Positions 12,401-23,146 of a stretch of 64,000 bases of DNA are shown piece by piece (positions within the stretch are counted from its first letter, which is position 1; each line of letters opens with the position of its first letter). The stretch is from assembly GCA_029339195.1 (NCBI GenBank), contig JAPTJF010000006.1:310001-374000 (forward strand). Reading direction: 5' to 3'. The notes beneath the pieces were generated by a model. The model worked only from the letters and a program-made list of their open reading frames with translations, was not told the origin of the DNA and made no database searches. Source of the stretch: Micractinium sp. NFX-FRZ (Eukaryota > Chlorophyta > Trebouxiophyceae > Chlorellales > Chlorellaceae). The translations under genes were made by a program, and so were the position numbers.

Positions 12401-13077
12401 TGAGGCGGCAGGCAGAGGGGCTGGCGGGGGGGGGCGCGTGCTTCTCACATGGATGGCTGGTACCCTATGCTGACGTGGCACCTCCCCTTCCTGCCCCTGT
12501 CCACACTGCCAGGTGGACTACCCCGAGTGCGTGGGCATGCTGCACAAGGTGAGGCAAGGAGCAACGCTGGAGACTATTATTGCTAAGCATGGGCCAGGGG
12601 GAAGTAGCTGCTGTCCCCGCTGACCCCCCAACCCAGATGCGCTGACCTAGCATTCCCCAACCCCTTCCCACCCCATGCTGCACCAGCTGCTGTCCCCGCT
12701 GTCCCCGCGCTGGGATCTCACGCTGCTGCACTTCCGCAAGAGCGGCGGGCGCACCGCCACCGCCCTGCTGGGGCTGCGCCTGCCGGAGGCGGAGGTGGGG
12801 GAGTTCTGGCGAGCGGTGGGCGACCTGAACGCAGAGGTGAGGTGTCCAGAGCTCGGTCGGGCTGCGCCTGCCACGGGCAGAGGTTAGGACGCTCTGGCGC
12901 ACTGCGCGCAGATGTGCAAAAGCAGCCGTGGTGCCGTGTTGAGCAACAAAGTGGACCGGGGCTGCCGGAGGCCTTGTACACCCTTACTCACCTCCCCCCG
13001 CGCTCCCCTGGTCCCTGCAGTTCTCGTTTACGGAGCTGAGCGACCGTGAGAGGTCTGTATTTGGCATGTTTATATGA
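6431..13077 (+). CDS. Threonine deaminase (threonine dehydratase), biosynthetic, plastid-type
   Basis: Nineteen exons: 6431-6739, 6884-6979, 7148-7228, 7442-7537, 7874-7936, 8125-8169, 8461-8613, 8952-9031, 9544-9602, 9865-9948, 10186-10257, 10464-10570, 10910-11069, 11379-11514, 11804-11957, 12296-12370, 12513-12548, 12687-12836 and 13021-13077, about 670 residues. It converts threonine to 2-oxobutanoate and ammonia, the committed step of isoleucine synthesis. A basic Ser/Gly-rich N-terminus of about 100 residues looks like a plastid transit peptide. The PLP lysine is in SFKVRGAYN, the substrate loop is SSAGNHAQG, and the phosphate-binding Gly loop is GGGGMIAG. The C-terminus carries two ACT-like regulatory repeats (around [14 protein letters not shown] and [16 protein letters not shown]), the part that binds isoleucine and valine in plant enzymes. 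Every intron phase closes. Several introns hold copies of the neighbouring exon edges. Confidence 0.95.
7655..7688 (+). repeat. Exon echo: copy of the end of threonine deaminase exon 4
   Basis: The run ggtgctgctgaagcggga of exon 7442-7537 recurs in the following intron with flanking similarity (agcagtgg before, ggcgtgggg after). The copy is noncoding in the model. Confidence 0.65.
8366..8415 (+). repeat. Exon echo: copy of the start of threonine deaminase exon 7, upstream
   Basis: The sequence gcaggacacggcgctgtcgg and its continuation to cagtggggtgcagc matches, with substitutions, the acceptor and first bases of the exon at 8461 (gcagggcgtggcgctggcgg, continuing to cgctggggtgcagc). The copy includes an AG acceptor-like end. 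Confidence 0.7.
8677..8738 (+). repeat. Exon echo: copy of the end of threonine deaminase exon 7, downstream
   Basis: This matches the end of exon 8461-8613 and its donor. The cores gagctggtgggggag and gaggc.cagat.cac.cgcaggtg recur, so exon 7 is flanked on both sides by decayed copies of its own ends. Confidence 0.7.
9171..9188 (+). promoter_or_regulatory. Perfect four-unit heat-shock-element pattern in threonine deaminase intron 8
   Basis: The sequence reads TTC-TA-GAA-GT-TTC-CA-GAA, a perfect four-unit match to alternating nTTCn/nGAAn heat-shock factor sites. It sits in intron 9032-9543, in a patch of lower GC that also has two TACGTAA words near 9231 and 9253. Whether heat-shock factor binds here is inference. 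Confidence 0.5.
10016..10062 (+). repeat. Exon echo: copy of the end of threonine deaminase exon 10
   Basis: Near-identical to 9906-9955: cccagcatccaggtcatcgg followed by gagcccacaggtgggt recurs, donor included. One base of the coding frame is lost, so it cannot serve as an in-frame duplicate exon. Confidence 0.85.
11265..11327 (+). repeat. Exon echo: copy of the start of threonine deaminase exon 14
   Basis: The block around gcttgtggacgtcatctcgg matches the acceptor and first about 55 bases of exon 11379-11514 (gctggtggacgtgggctcgg), with many substitutions. It lies about 110 bases upstream of the original in the same intron. Confidence 0.75.
12605..12645 (+). repeat. Exon echo: copy of the start of threonine deaminase exon 18
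   Basis: The segment gctgctgtccccgctgaccc plus the following gctgac resembles gctgctgtccccgctgtccc at the start of exon 12687-12836. It is in the preceding intron. Confidence 0.6.
12858..12918 (+). repeat. Exon echo: copy of the end of threonine deaminase exon 18
   Basis: Contains gggctgcgcctgcc, then ctctggcg and gcagatgtgc spaced as in the exon end 12768-12840. It lies just after the real donor at 12837. Confidence 0.65.
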
Positions 13078-13576
13078 TAGGCCGTCGATGTGTGCCCTGA
13101 AATCGATTCTGGAGAGCAAGTAGCCGAGCGAGCAGCAACTGAGTTAGCGGGCCAGCCGGTATGTGCCTGTCCCCTTAACAGCCTATGTATGCCTATTCCT
13201 TAACGCCCTGCAACTCCCAGTGCTGCGGCAAGAATGTTTTCCGTAAGCCACACGCTGCCACACTGCCTGAAAGTGTAACCTTGACCAGAGGCCACCACAT
13301 CCCCTCAGGCAGCAGTTGGTAGCTCCCAGCGGCAGCGGCACCGTGGCGGTGCCGCTGCCGGCCAGAAGTACCGCGGTGCCCCCATGCAGTGTTGGACAGG
13401 GACAGCTAAGGCGACATTCGCGTGCAAGACATGTGTACACATCGACCAGCCGTTTCGAAAAGTGACCCCAAGGCTTCGTATCCCCATGGTACTTTCTTGC
13501 CAGCGTGGCAGCCCTAAAACCGGTGTTGTGACACAACGCTCCTAGTACCCACGGGTGGCTTGCTGCCTGAGCGAGC
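13078..13576. other. Intergenic region between threonine deaminase and the receptor-like kinase; TGTAA at 13274-13278
   Basis: Holds the 3' UTR of threonine deaminase, with TGTAA about 200 bases after its stop, and the 5' leader and promoter of the kinase gene that starts at 13577. No TATA box or other gene seen. Confidence 0.45.
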
Positions 13577-16500
13577 ATGAGTCTCACAAACAGACCAACG
13601 CTGGCAGTCTTGGGAGTGCTGTTTCTCTGTGGCTGCGTCTGCCTGGCCAGCGCTGCCCCACAAACGCCTTCAAGCACACGACGGCAGGGCTCAGAGGCAG
13701 AGCAGCCGCTGCCTTCCGGGCTGGGGCGCCACGGTGAGCTGTGTTGTGGTGCCCGCACCTTCGCAGCCGATCACGTCTGGGGCTGCGCAGTGGGGCTGCT
13801 GGGCTTGAGACCAGCTGCATGTAGCACACGCCCATAGCCGCCGCCTCCTTGACCCGCAGGTCTCGCGGTGGCGCCCGCCCAGGCGTGGCGGCGGCGGCGG
13901 CTGGCGCAGGCGGCACCCGCAGACGCCGGCGGAGCCTCACCTGGCGGCAGCGGGTCGGCTCTGGGCGTCCTAGTGGGGAGCCAGGCCCACCTGGAGCACA
14001 TGCCCAGCATCAACAGTGAGCCTGCCGCCGCCCCGCTTGCCTGGCAGCCCGGGGGTCGCGTGGCCTCGCCACGGGGGTCGGGTGGCCTCACCATGGCCTT
14101 GCACGTCGCCCCGCGTTGGGCCCCTCGACGCCGTTGCCCGCCCAGCGCCTCCCCTGCTGTTCAAACAACCCGTCATCCTGTGCTACACTGTCCTCTGCCT
14201 GCAGCCAGCGTGATCGTGGCGCCTTCCGGAATCCTGCCCGGCCCCACGCTGCTGGCAGGCAAGGCCAACCTCCAGCCCGCCCTGGAGGCGTGCACGCAGT
14301 CGTGCATCAAGACCGAGAAATGCAACAGTAAGGCGGGAGGGCTCAGAATGCAACAGGCATGCATGCATGGGTGAGGCAGGGATGAGAGTGGGCGGCCTAA
14401 GTGGCTTCCTGGCTGGCCGGGAGTGTGTGCGTTCTTCACAGCTGTTGCTTGGTCAAGCCAGCGCCGTGGCCCAGTGCCTCGCTCCCGCCGACGACTTGCA
14501 GGCGCGAGGCAACCGCCTTCCATGTGTGCACAGCAATCGGCGGCGCGCGTGGTCCAATTATCTGCCTCTCACGCTTCTGACCGCCTGCCTGCCTGCCTGC
14601 CGGCGCCCTGTGCAGTCTTCAATTGGTGCCCCACCGGGCGCCGCAGCAGTAGCAGTGGTTGCAACATGGAGATGGCGGGAGGGGAGGTGCTGCCGCCCGG
14701 GGGCTGCGAGCTGCGCAGCCAGGCGTCTGCGTTTGAGGGCAACACCATCATTCTTCTGGCTGAGGGGGAGCAGGTGCAGACGACTGGGGGTGAGTTCCGG
14801 GGGGTCACGGGAGGAGGCACGGGTGTAGGTTAGCGGGGGCTAGGTGGTGCCGCGCAGTGCGGTGCGGTGTGGTGTGGTGGACGGAGATGGCAGCGGCAGC
14901 GGGCAGCGGCGCTGTTCTCGCCTCTCAACTATCCCGCACGCACAGCTCTGTTGCACCATGGCAAGCGCACCTACCACCTTTACCTGCCTTCCCTATGCTC
15001 CTTTGTCGCCCCGCGAACCGCCGCCTCACCCAAATGCCAAGCATGTCCCCCCGCCTTCTCCCAGCACCTCTGTCGTCCAACACTCACCGCCTCGGCCCCA
15101 TCTCCACCCCGCCATGCCCTTCCCCGCAGGCGCCCCCATCGTCGTCCCTCTCACCACCCTGCCCGGCCACACCTCCCTGCCGGGCCGCAACCTGCTGGGG
15201 CAGTACCGCCTGTTGTGCAGCGGCAGCCTGAGGAACGACTCGTGCCGGCTGCTAGGCACACCAGAGGTGAGGCGTATGAAGGGCGGGATGAAACGCATCA
15301 CAGAGAGGGAAGGGCTGGGTGGCAGAGAGGGCAGTGCATGCAAGGGCGGCGGGCGCAGGCGAGGCCGGGGGGCAGTGCAGAGGGCAGCACGGGATGACCT
15401 TCCCTCTGCAAGTGGGCAGCAGAGGGAGGCATGCCTGGTCCTGCTGGCAGCAAGTGTTGGCCACCTGCCCACCCAAGCCGCTGCTGAACTGCAGGCCAGC
15501 TTGTTCCCTGCCTGATGCGCCCACCCGCCTGGCATGCCCTCACGATCGCCACCTAATATGGCCTCCTCCCATGCAGGAGCTGGGCCTGGCGTGCGCCGCT
15601 CACCCCGACTGCTCGGCCATCGAATACTCGGCTCTGGGGCGTGACGGGGTGAACGGCAGCCAGGGGTCGCTCAAGGGCACACGTGGCGCCCGGAGCTCCC
15701 CGCTGGACCTGAGCAGAGCCACTTGGACCCCCCGGGCAGTACTGCTGGTGCGGGAGGGGGTGCCGCTGGTAGAGCCGGCACCGCTGCCTCGTGCGGCAGG
15801 GGGGCCAGGCACGGGGAATGAGGACGCAGGACAGCTGTCTGCCGGGGCAGTGGTGGGCATCGCTGTGGGGGCAGTGGCCGCTGTGCTGCTGGCGGCGGCA
15901 GCGGTGGGGCTGGCGGTGCGGCGGCGGCGGCGCAGGCGGCGGGGGCAGGCGGAGGCGGCGAGGGTTGTGGGGGCGGGCAAGCCTGCGCCGCTGCTGCCCA
16001 CCACAGGCGTCGGGAGCGCATCCGAGGAGAGCCAGCGCAAGTCGGACCGCACTTCGAATGACAGCGGAGGGTCCGGCGAGGGGCGCAGCCCCAGCACGCC
16101 GCGCTTCCGACCCAACGCGCTGCCTGCTGACCTGGCGCTCATGTCAGCACCAAAGGGCCGCAGCACACCTGCCAGCCGACACAGCACACAGCCCTCCGAC
16201 ACTGCTGCTGGCGGCAGCAGCGACAGCGCACAGGTGGAGCTCACGTCCGACGAAAGCGCTGCCCTGCCTGCTGCTGCTTCGGAACCCGGCAGCGGGGGCG
16301 GCATCGGCGGCGGCAGAACGGCAGGGCCCGCCCCGGCGGCCGCCCTGCTGCCGGGGCTGGAGTGGGCGGCGGAGCTCTTGACTAAGAGCGCCCCCAATTG
16401 GCAGGAGACTCTGGTGCCTGAGTCGGACATAACTTTCCTGCAGGGCCCGGATGGCCAGCCCATCTGCCTGGGTGAGCGGGGCGGGCAGGGTAGCGCATGT

Positions 16501-19500
16501 AGCTGTTGGGGAATCTGGGAGGCAGCTGTGGTGAAGCTGGACGGCAGCTGCTCTGTCCAGCCTGGACCGCTGCTAAGCTGGGTGCCTCGGCATGCATGCG
16601 TTCGCTGCACCATCCCGCCCTGCCGCATGACACGCTGCGCTGCGCTGCGCGGCGCTGCACTGCGCAGCAGCACATTGACGCCGCCCCCCACCCCGACCCG
16701 ACTGCCCTCCCCCGCGCCTGCGCAGGCGCGGGCGCTTGTGGCTCCGTTTGGAAGGTGCTGCTGGGGGGGCACACCTACTGTGCTGCCAAAATCGTGGAGT
16801 GGGAGGCGCGCAGGCACAGCCAACTGGAGTTCATTCAGGCAAGAGGGGGCGGAGGTGTTGTGTTTAGGTGGCGTGTTGTAGGGTCAACAGGTGGGATGAG
16901 GTGAGGTGTGGAGTGGCAGGCTTCGCTGTGTGGAAGCCCATGCGTGGGTATCACCCTACAGTGTTTTCACCCAAGCGAACGTGGAGGCGTTGGCGGAGCG
17001 AGGTTTGGGGAAGGTGTGGGCGACACTGTGGCACCGGCAGAGGTGAACGGGAAGGTGTGGGCCAGGGCGTAGCATGGAGTGAGCATCATTAGAGGGCCCC
17101 GGCAGCAACTGCCACAGAGCGCCGCTCTAAACTGACCCCTGCTTCAGTCTGGCCCCTGTGTTTCTTGTGCTGGCATCGCCCTGTGTGCAGGAGGCGTCCA
17201 TGCTGCGCCGCCTCAGGCACCCCCACGTGGTGTGCTTCCACGGCATAACACTCAACGGTGAGACTGGCTCTGGCAAGGCGCCGTGCCGTTTGAGAGCTTC
17301 GGACACGCCGTGCCCACCTCTTGTGTCACAAGTCTGTTCACAGCCGCTGCCCATGCCCATGTCCCCACGCACCACCCCTGGCCTTGTCCCCTTTTCTCTG
17401 CTGCTACTTCAGACCGGCGGGGCATCCTGCTGATGGAGTTCTGTGCGGGTGAGTGGGCGCCTTCGGGCTGCTGCAGGGCATCGGCAGGGTCGCGGCCAGC
17501 GGGAAAACGTAAACGGCAAAGAAAGGTCGGCTTGATTGCGCCCACCAACCGCCACCTGCCCTATCCACCTTACCTGCCGTGCCCTCCAACCACTGCCAGG
17601 TCGCGACTTGGATGCCGCCATGAACGCACGCAGCAGGGCAAACGGCGCCCGCCTCTTTGACTGGTGCGTGGCTGAGGGAGAGCTGCCTCGGGCGGCTGGG
17701 CATTGCGGGGGTGTACCGATGCCATGCTCTGCTTGTGCCACGATATGGTGTGCCACCAGGCACAGGCCCACCTGCCCCGCCCGCCTGCCCCACCCGCCCC
17801 TTCACCACTTCCCAGCCCGCCTGCTTCCCATGCCGCCTGTACCGCAGGTACAACCGCGGGCAGCGGGTGGCACTGGACATTGCCAGCGGCCTGGCCTTCC
17901 TGCACCACATCCGTGTGCTGCACCTGGACCTGAAGCCTCACAGTGAGCGGGGGCGGGGGCGTACATGAGTGACATGTGTGCATCATGCTTGCATGACTGC
18001 ACCACATTTGCGTGCTGCACCTGGGCCGCACGCCCCCCATTAGTGAGAAAGGAAAGGGGGTGGGGTGAGGTGAACCATGGTGCACATCATGCTGGCATCG
18101 CTGCCCCTTGTGGTGCATCAAGTGTCAAGGGGACGGTCAGGGTGGATGACGGCCTGCGACAGGACGGGGTGGGCGAGTGCTGCCGACCCACCACCTCACT
18201 CCAGCCCTGCCAAGTGGCCTCACACCTCTGCCGTCTGCTCTTTATGCACCACCCTCCGTAACGTGTTGCAGACGTGCTGCTGGGCCGGGACGGCACTGCC
18301 AAGCTGGGCGACGTCGGCTTCAGCCGGTGAGTGCTACATTACTACATTATTAATCTAGTAGCTGGTGGGCGTGAGGGTTGGGGAGTATGAGTCTTTAGAT
18401 GGGCATGCGTCTTTTTTCACCTGGTGTTTGCCCTCTAAGCAGCAGGCAACAGCAAGCAATAGGACACTACCTATTGCGTGTGTCAGAGGGCGGGTACAGC
18501 TAGCAGCGGCTGTGGCAGCCTGCAGCAGGTAACTTCACACCAGCTGCTCACGTCTCTGCGGGCCTGGCCGGGGTGGGCTGGAGCGGCTCAGCTGACCTGG
18601 CTGCCACCTGGCCCCTGTGCACTCTGCTCTGCCCCACCGCCACCCCCCTCCCCCGCCTGCGCCTGCACGCAGGCTGATGAGCCGCACACATCTGTCGATT
18701 GATGGGAGGTTCGGAACCTTTGACTGGGCGGCGCCCGAGGTGACCACCGGAGGGCGCATTGTGCGCGTGGGGAGGGTGGCGGGCGCCAGCATGCACGGCG
18801 GAACGGCGGGTGCACGCACAGCCCTGCTTTATAGCATGATGTCCACCCAGCACACCACGGGCTTCCCTCAGCTCCAGCGTCTGCACCAACCACACACAAT
18901 CCCAGCTGCATCTCACCCTCCCACATGCCATGCTTACCGTGCTCCACTCTCACTGCCAGGTGCTGATGGGGCGGGGCGCCACCCAGAAGAGCGACATTTT
19001 CAGGTGCGGGCCGGGCCGGTGCAGGATCTGGTTGGTCGTGGGCTGGAGTCGCCAGCAGCGAAGCACCGCGTACCCTGCACCGCTTCCGCACCCCTACCAG
19101 CCCCGCCAACTGCCACACCGCCCTGCCACCCTGCACAACTCTTGCCGCCCTGCACAGGGCACCCCGCCAGGCTCCTTGCCTGCCTCTCCGCCCTGCATCC
19201 CTGCACTCCCTTGCATGCACCCCGCCACAAGCACTGCCATGTGCTGCCACACTGCCATTGTTAGCCCTCCGCTCACTTGCCCACCTGACGAACTCCCTTT
19301 TGGGTGGGGATGTGCAGGACACAACTGATGTTGGGTCTGTATGTCTGTGTGTTTGTGTGGTAACGTTGTGTACTGCCTCCTTTCTTCCCTTCTGTTTTCA
19401 GCTTTGGAGTCATCCTGTGGGAGTTGTGCTCAGGTGAGGGTGGTGCATGGGTGGGGCCCGGATGGGGCACAGTGTCGTGTGGCGCATGCAACTGCGCCTG

Positions 19501-20733
19501 TGGAGGGCATCAAGGCTCGTGCTGTGCGCTGTGTGCATCTGGGAAGGTGGCCCGGCTTGGGGGCACTGCCTGCGAAGCTGCCCAGCCGCACTGGAAGGCA
19601 GGTGTGAGTGCACACGCCTGCTTAGAGAAGGGTATGTGAGGGGCAACTGCCATGTGGCGATGGGCGGGCCGGTGCACGAGCTGGCTGCACTGTGCTGGGC
19701 CGGCAGGGAGACGGAAGGGCACGGCTGCCCCCCTACACCTGCGGCCTCCTGTGCCTGCATTCCACCAACCTCCCCGCCCTGCCCCACCCTGCCGCCCGCG
19801 ATAGGCGTCCGCCCACGTCGCGGCCAGCTGGCGCCGCTGCGCGTGCCGGAGCACTGCCCCGCTGAGGTGGCAGCGCTTCAGCTGGCCTGTGTGTCTGAGA
19901 ACCCAGAGGAGCGCCCCACAGCAGCCGAGGTGCTGGAGCTTCTCACCAAGCTGCCCCCCAGCCGGCGCCCCTCCTCAGCCGCTCCTTCTGGTGGCGACAC
20001 CTCAGCCGCTGACGCTGCTGGTGCTCCCCTGACGCCCGCCACGCCCTCGAGGGGGCAGCCGCTGACGCCGCCTGCCACGCCTCTCCGGGCACAGCCTCAG
20101 GCGGTTGCGGCAGCAGGCACGGCAGAAGGCATGCCCTCTGCAGCGGCGGCAGCAGCAGGTGGCCCATCGGGGCGGGCAGGCAGCATTGGTGCCGCTGACA
20201 AGGCCGGCCAGCTGGCGGGTGGGGGCCGCCCTGCAGGCGGCGCACCAGCAGCGGGCACGGCACGGGCCGCTGCCAAGCCGCAGCCAGTGCGAGGCGTCGA
20301 CCTGCGGATGCACTGTCGGCTCTCAAGCGCCGGCAGCCTGTCCTCGCCCTTTGCAGCAGCAGCTGCACCCACCCGCCTGACCACTGCTAGCAGCCTGCCT
20401 TCACCATTTGCAGCAGCAGCTGCCCCCGCCCGCCCGACCACTGCTAGCAGCCTGTCTTCACCGTTTGCTTCCGCGGCTGCCCCCGCCCGCCTGGCATCAG
20501 CCAGCGGTCTGTCCTCGGCCTTTGCAGCTGCTGCCAAGCCGCAGCCTGCCTCAGGGTCTGGCGCCGGCCGGCCAGTGTCCTTCCAGTTCACCGGCAGCAG
20601 CATCTCCTCGCCCTTTGCAGCCGCGGCCAACATCGCCGCCGCCTCCGGTGCACGCTCGGGGCCGCCGTCAGATGGAGAGGCGGCAGGAGGCAGCCGTCTG
20701 CCGTCTGTGGAGGGGGCCAGCAGCATCAGCTAG
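13577..20733 (+). CDS. Receptor-like TKL protein kinase with signal peptide, Cys-containing ectodomain and one transmembrane helix
   Basis: Sixteen exons: 13577-13733, 13860-14015, 14205-14327, 14616-14789, 15130-15266, 15577-16471, 16726-16838, 17191-17257, 17413-17448, 17600-17663, 17848-17942, 18272-18326, 18673-18739, 18960-19003, 19402-19433 and 19805-20733, about 1,047 residues. Order: signal peptide (AVLGVLFLCGCVCLASA), ectodomain with paired Cys (EACTQSCIKTEKC), membrane helix (AVVGIAVGAVAAVLLAAAAV) then a run of Arg, Ser-rich linker, kinase domain, and an Ala/Pro tail with four repeats around SSLxSPFAAAAAP. Kinase motifs seen: Gly loop (GAGACGSVWKV), CAAKIV lysine, HLDLKPHNVLL, GDVGFSR, DWAAPE, EERPTA. 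HRD is HLD and DFG is DVG, as in the related kinase at 321-4360. Exon 16726-16838 ends at a GC donor (gcaaga). The ligand and targets are unknown. Confidence 0.88.
17986..18050 (+). repeat. Exon echo: copy of the end of the kinase catalytic-loop exon
   Basis: The blocks ctgcaccacat.tgcgtgctgcacctgg and a downstream agtgag word repeat the end of exon 17848-17942 and its donor. The intact catalytic Asp codon is lost in the copy. Confidence 0.75.
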
Positions 20734-21432
20734 CGCATTATGCGCCCCTTGAGGCATAGCACACATCTTTCAGTAATTTTAAATCCAATAACATGCCAGG
20801 CAAAACCCATGACCTCATCTTTTGTGCCGTCCATCAGCTCCTGTTTAGCAGCCTGCAGCAACCTCTCAGTGCGTTTTGCATGCAAATGAGCACCTATGCT
20901 CGATGTCCGCCCCAATCCTCCCAAGTTCACTCCCCCTTTTCACTTGCCCCCCTTTGTTGCTTGTTGCTCGACACCCTGGGGGGTGTGCATGACTCTCTAG
21001 AAGAAGAGCAGGCAGCATGTGTGTTCTGTGCCCGTTTGCATTGCAATTTTGCCCGTATGTCCTCTGCTGGCCCTCTTGTCTCACAGTGCTGCGCTAGCGG
21101 CAGCACAGCGACTTGCACAACAAACATTTCAAGCATGCTCTGACCATGCAGCACAGGTTGGTCCATGCATAAGGACTGGCCGCCACACTGTCATCGGTGG
21201 GTTGGGGTTTTAGGGGTTTTAACGCCCACCGCCGGCCCAGGCCCCGCAGGCCCCTCCCAGCCTGTGGCTGTGCCCAGTCAGCAGCGAAGCACTCGTGTTA
21301 TGTACAGAATGCCATGTAAAAGTAATCATTTGCTTTGGACAACGCATACCAGGGACACTGGTGTGTGTGACAGCTGTCTCAGCTGCATGTCAGCCGAGTG
21401 TTACTGATCCACAGTACTGCCCCATCTGAGGG
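20734..21432. other. Convergent 3' region, no gene seen
   Basis: Lies between the stop of the plus-strand kinase and the stop of the minus-strand gene at 21433-23146. It is lower in GC than the flanks. TGTAA occurs near 21315. It probably consists of the two 3' UTRs. Confidence 0.4.
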
Positions 21433-22518
21433 CTAATTGATCTTGCGCAGGCCCTCAGCCAGCGCTGCTGCCAAGCCCTTGGCTGCCCCACGGTCGGCGG
21501 TGAAGCACTCGAGCTGCGGCGGGTGCTGCCAGATCGCCGCCTCCCGCCGCATCTCCCCCAGCAGCTCCTCCACAACACTGCTGCTGGTACCGCTGGTGGT
21601 ACTGCTGCTGCTGCTGCTGCTGCTGTCAGTGGTGACAGGCGCCTCCTCGCTTGCTGCCTGTGCATCTGCTGCCGCCGCCGCCGCCTCGGCCGTCCCTGGG
21701 CCGCTGCCGTGCTCACCGCTGCCAGCGCCACCGCTGCCGCTGCTGCTGCCGCTGCTGCTGCTGCTGCTGCTGTCCACGCCGCTGCCATCCCCGTCGTCGC
21801 GCTGCTCAAGGAGCACGTCCAGCAGGCGTGGCGGCAGGATGACAGTGAACGGGGACTGCGGCTGCGCGCCCTCTGGCTGCGGCACCACGCCATGCTCGCG
21901 CGCGGTGGCCCGGCTCGCCTCTCGGTGCTGCAGGCAGGAGGGCAGGCAGCTGAGGTTGGCACATCTTTCGAGAGGGGCTTCTTTCTGAGGACGAGGTGTG
22001 GCGCTGTGGCGACAAGGGGGGCGCTTGGCAGGGAAGTGGGGCGAAGCATTGCGCACCCACGCCACAACAGCTGACACCAGGCCACCAACCAGCCAGCCAG
22101 CCAGCCAGCCAGCCAGCATCCCACCCCAGCCTGCCAACCCAGCCTGCCTGCTGCGTGTCAACCGCCCACAATCACCTGGGTAGACTATTGGCCAGCGCAC
22201 CAAGCAGATGTTTGTCCCGGTATCTCCAAAGGCAATGCCACACTATACCGCTCACCCGAGTGACGTCTGGCAGGCGCAGGGTGCTGAGGTCCACCAGCAC
22301 CGTGTCTCCGCTGCCGTCCCCCTTTGCCAGCAGCACGCAGGGCAGGGCTTTGGCATCGCACCTGCAAACGGGGCCATGAAGAGCGGTCACGTGGTGGGGT
22401 GCAGGCAATCAGTGCGCCAGCGCTGGGAGCCGGGCCGGGATGCTGCGGCCAAGTGCACCTAGCGCATGTGCACACGGTGGCGGAGAATAGGGTGGGAGCC
22501 CACCACTCCAGCATCAGC

Positions 22519-22575
<57 letters not shown>

Positions 22576-23146
22576 CAGGCGTCCTCTGCGGCAGCAGCCG
22601 GGCCTGCCCCGCACCCCGCACCCCTGCTACCCCCCCCCCCCCCCGCCTCACCACTGCCGCCAGATGTTTGTCAGCGGGCTGCCCTTGCGTTCGCGCCGGT
22701 ACCCGCTGCCCGACAGGGTCAGCCACCCCTTTTGCTTGGCCAGGTCAAACAGCTTGCGCTCCTCGGCGTTCAAACGGTGCGGCACCGCGCGAGATCCGGT
22801 GCCGCGCTGGCGGGCAGCGTCGCCGCTGCTGATGCGCTGCACGTCATCCAGGCTGGGGCGCCACACCTGCGTGGTGGAACAGGGATGAAACAGGGAGGCA
22901 GGTTGGGGAGAGGCAGCCACGCTGGGCCGGGTGGCTGGCTGCCGCTGCCTGTGCACGCCGCTGCCGCCGGCGCCAGCTCCCCCGATCAAACGGGCAGCGT
23001 ACCTGCTCCTGCGAAGATGTCCCAGCCATCGATGTGATGCTCTGCGCCGCCCTGCAACGCCGCCTGGGCCCTGGGCCGCGAAGCACATGCAGCGCGCCAA
23101 GGCTGCGCTGGCCGGCAGTGGCCAGAAAGGGCATGCGTGCGCTCAT
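21433..23146 (-). CDS. Conserved protein of unknown function with N-terminal targeting sequence and poly-Ser linker
   Basis: Four exons on the minus strand: 23146-23003, 22866-22652, 22361-22256 and 21927-21433, about 319 residues, all phases matching. The N-terminus (MSARMPFLATAGQRSLG) is basic and without acidic residues, like an organelle-targeting peptide. The core has an ordered, conserved-looking stretch: RPSLDDVQRIS, GTGSRAVPHRLN, a basic GYRRERKGSPLTNIWRQWCD, and VLVDLSTLRLPD. I do not recognise the family by name, although the core reads like a small folded domain with several invariant-looking Arg, Trp and Gly residues. After PPRLLDVLLEQ comes a Ser/Gly/Ala-rich linker, then a helical end (VVEELLGEMRREAAIW and a final Ala-rich helix). 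The second intron, 22362-22651, contains an 18-unit CAG run and a 15-base C run. Confidence 0.75.
22088..22117. repeat. CCAG tetranucleotide repeat
   Basis: About seven consecutive CCAG units in the last intron (21928-22255) of the minus-strand gene at 21433-23146. Confidence 0.9.
22521..22574. repeat. (CAG)18 trinucleotide repeat
   Basis: Eighteen uninterrupted CAG units inside an intron (22362-22651) of the gene on the opposite strand, where it reads CTG. It is noncoding in the model. Confidence 0.97.
22630..22644. repeat. 15-base C homopolymer
   Basis: Fifteen consecutive C, read as G on the coding strand, just inside the donor of the second exon of the minus-strand gene. Length in the assembly may be imprecise. 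Confidence 0.9.

Noticed and set aside
15600..16823. Long open frame of about 407 codons on the minus strand
   Set aside because: It is the antisense shadow of the receptor-like kinase exon 15577-16471; GC-rich third positions keep the opposite strand open. The plus strand has signal, membrane and kinase motifs with matching splice phases.
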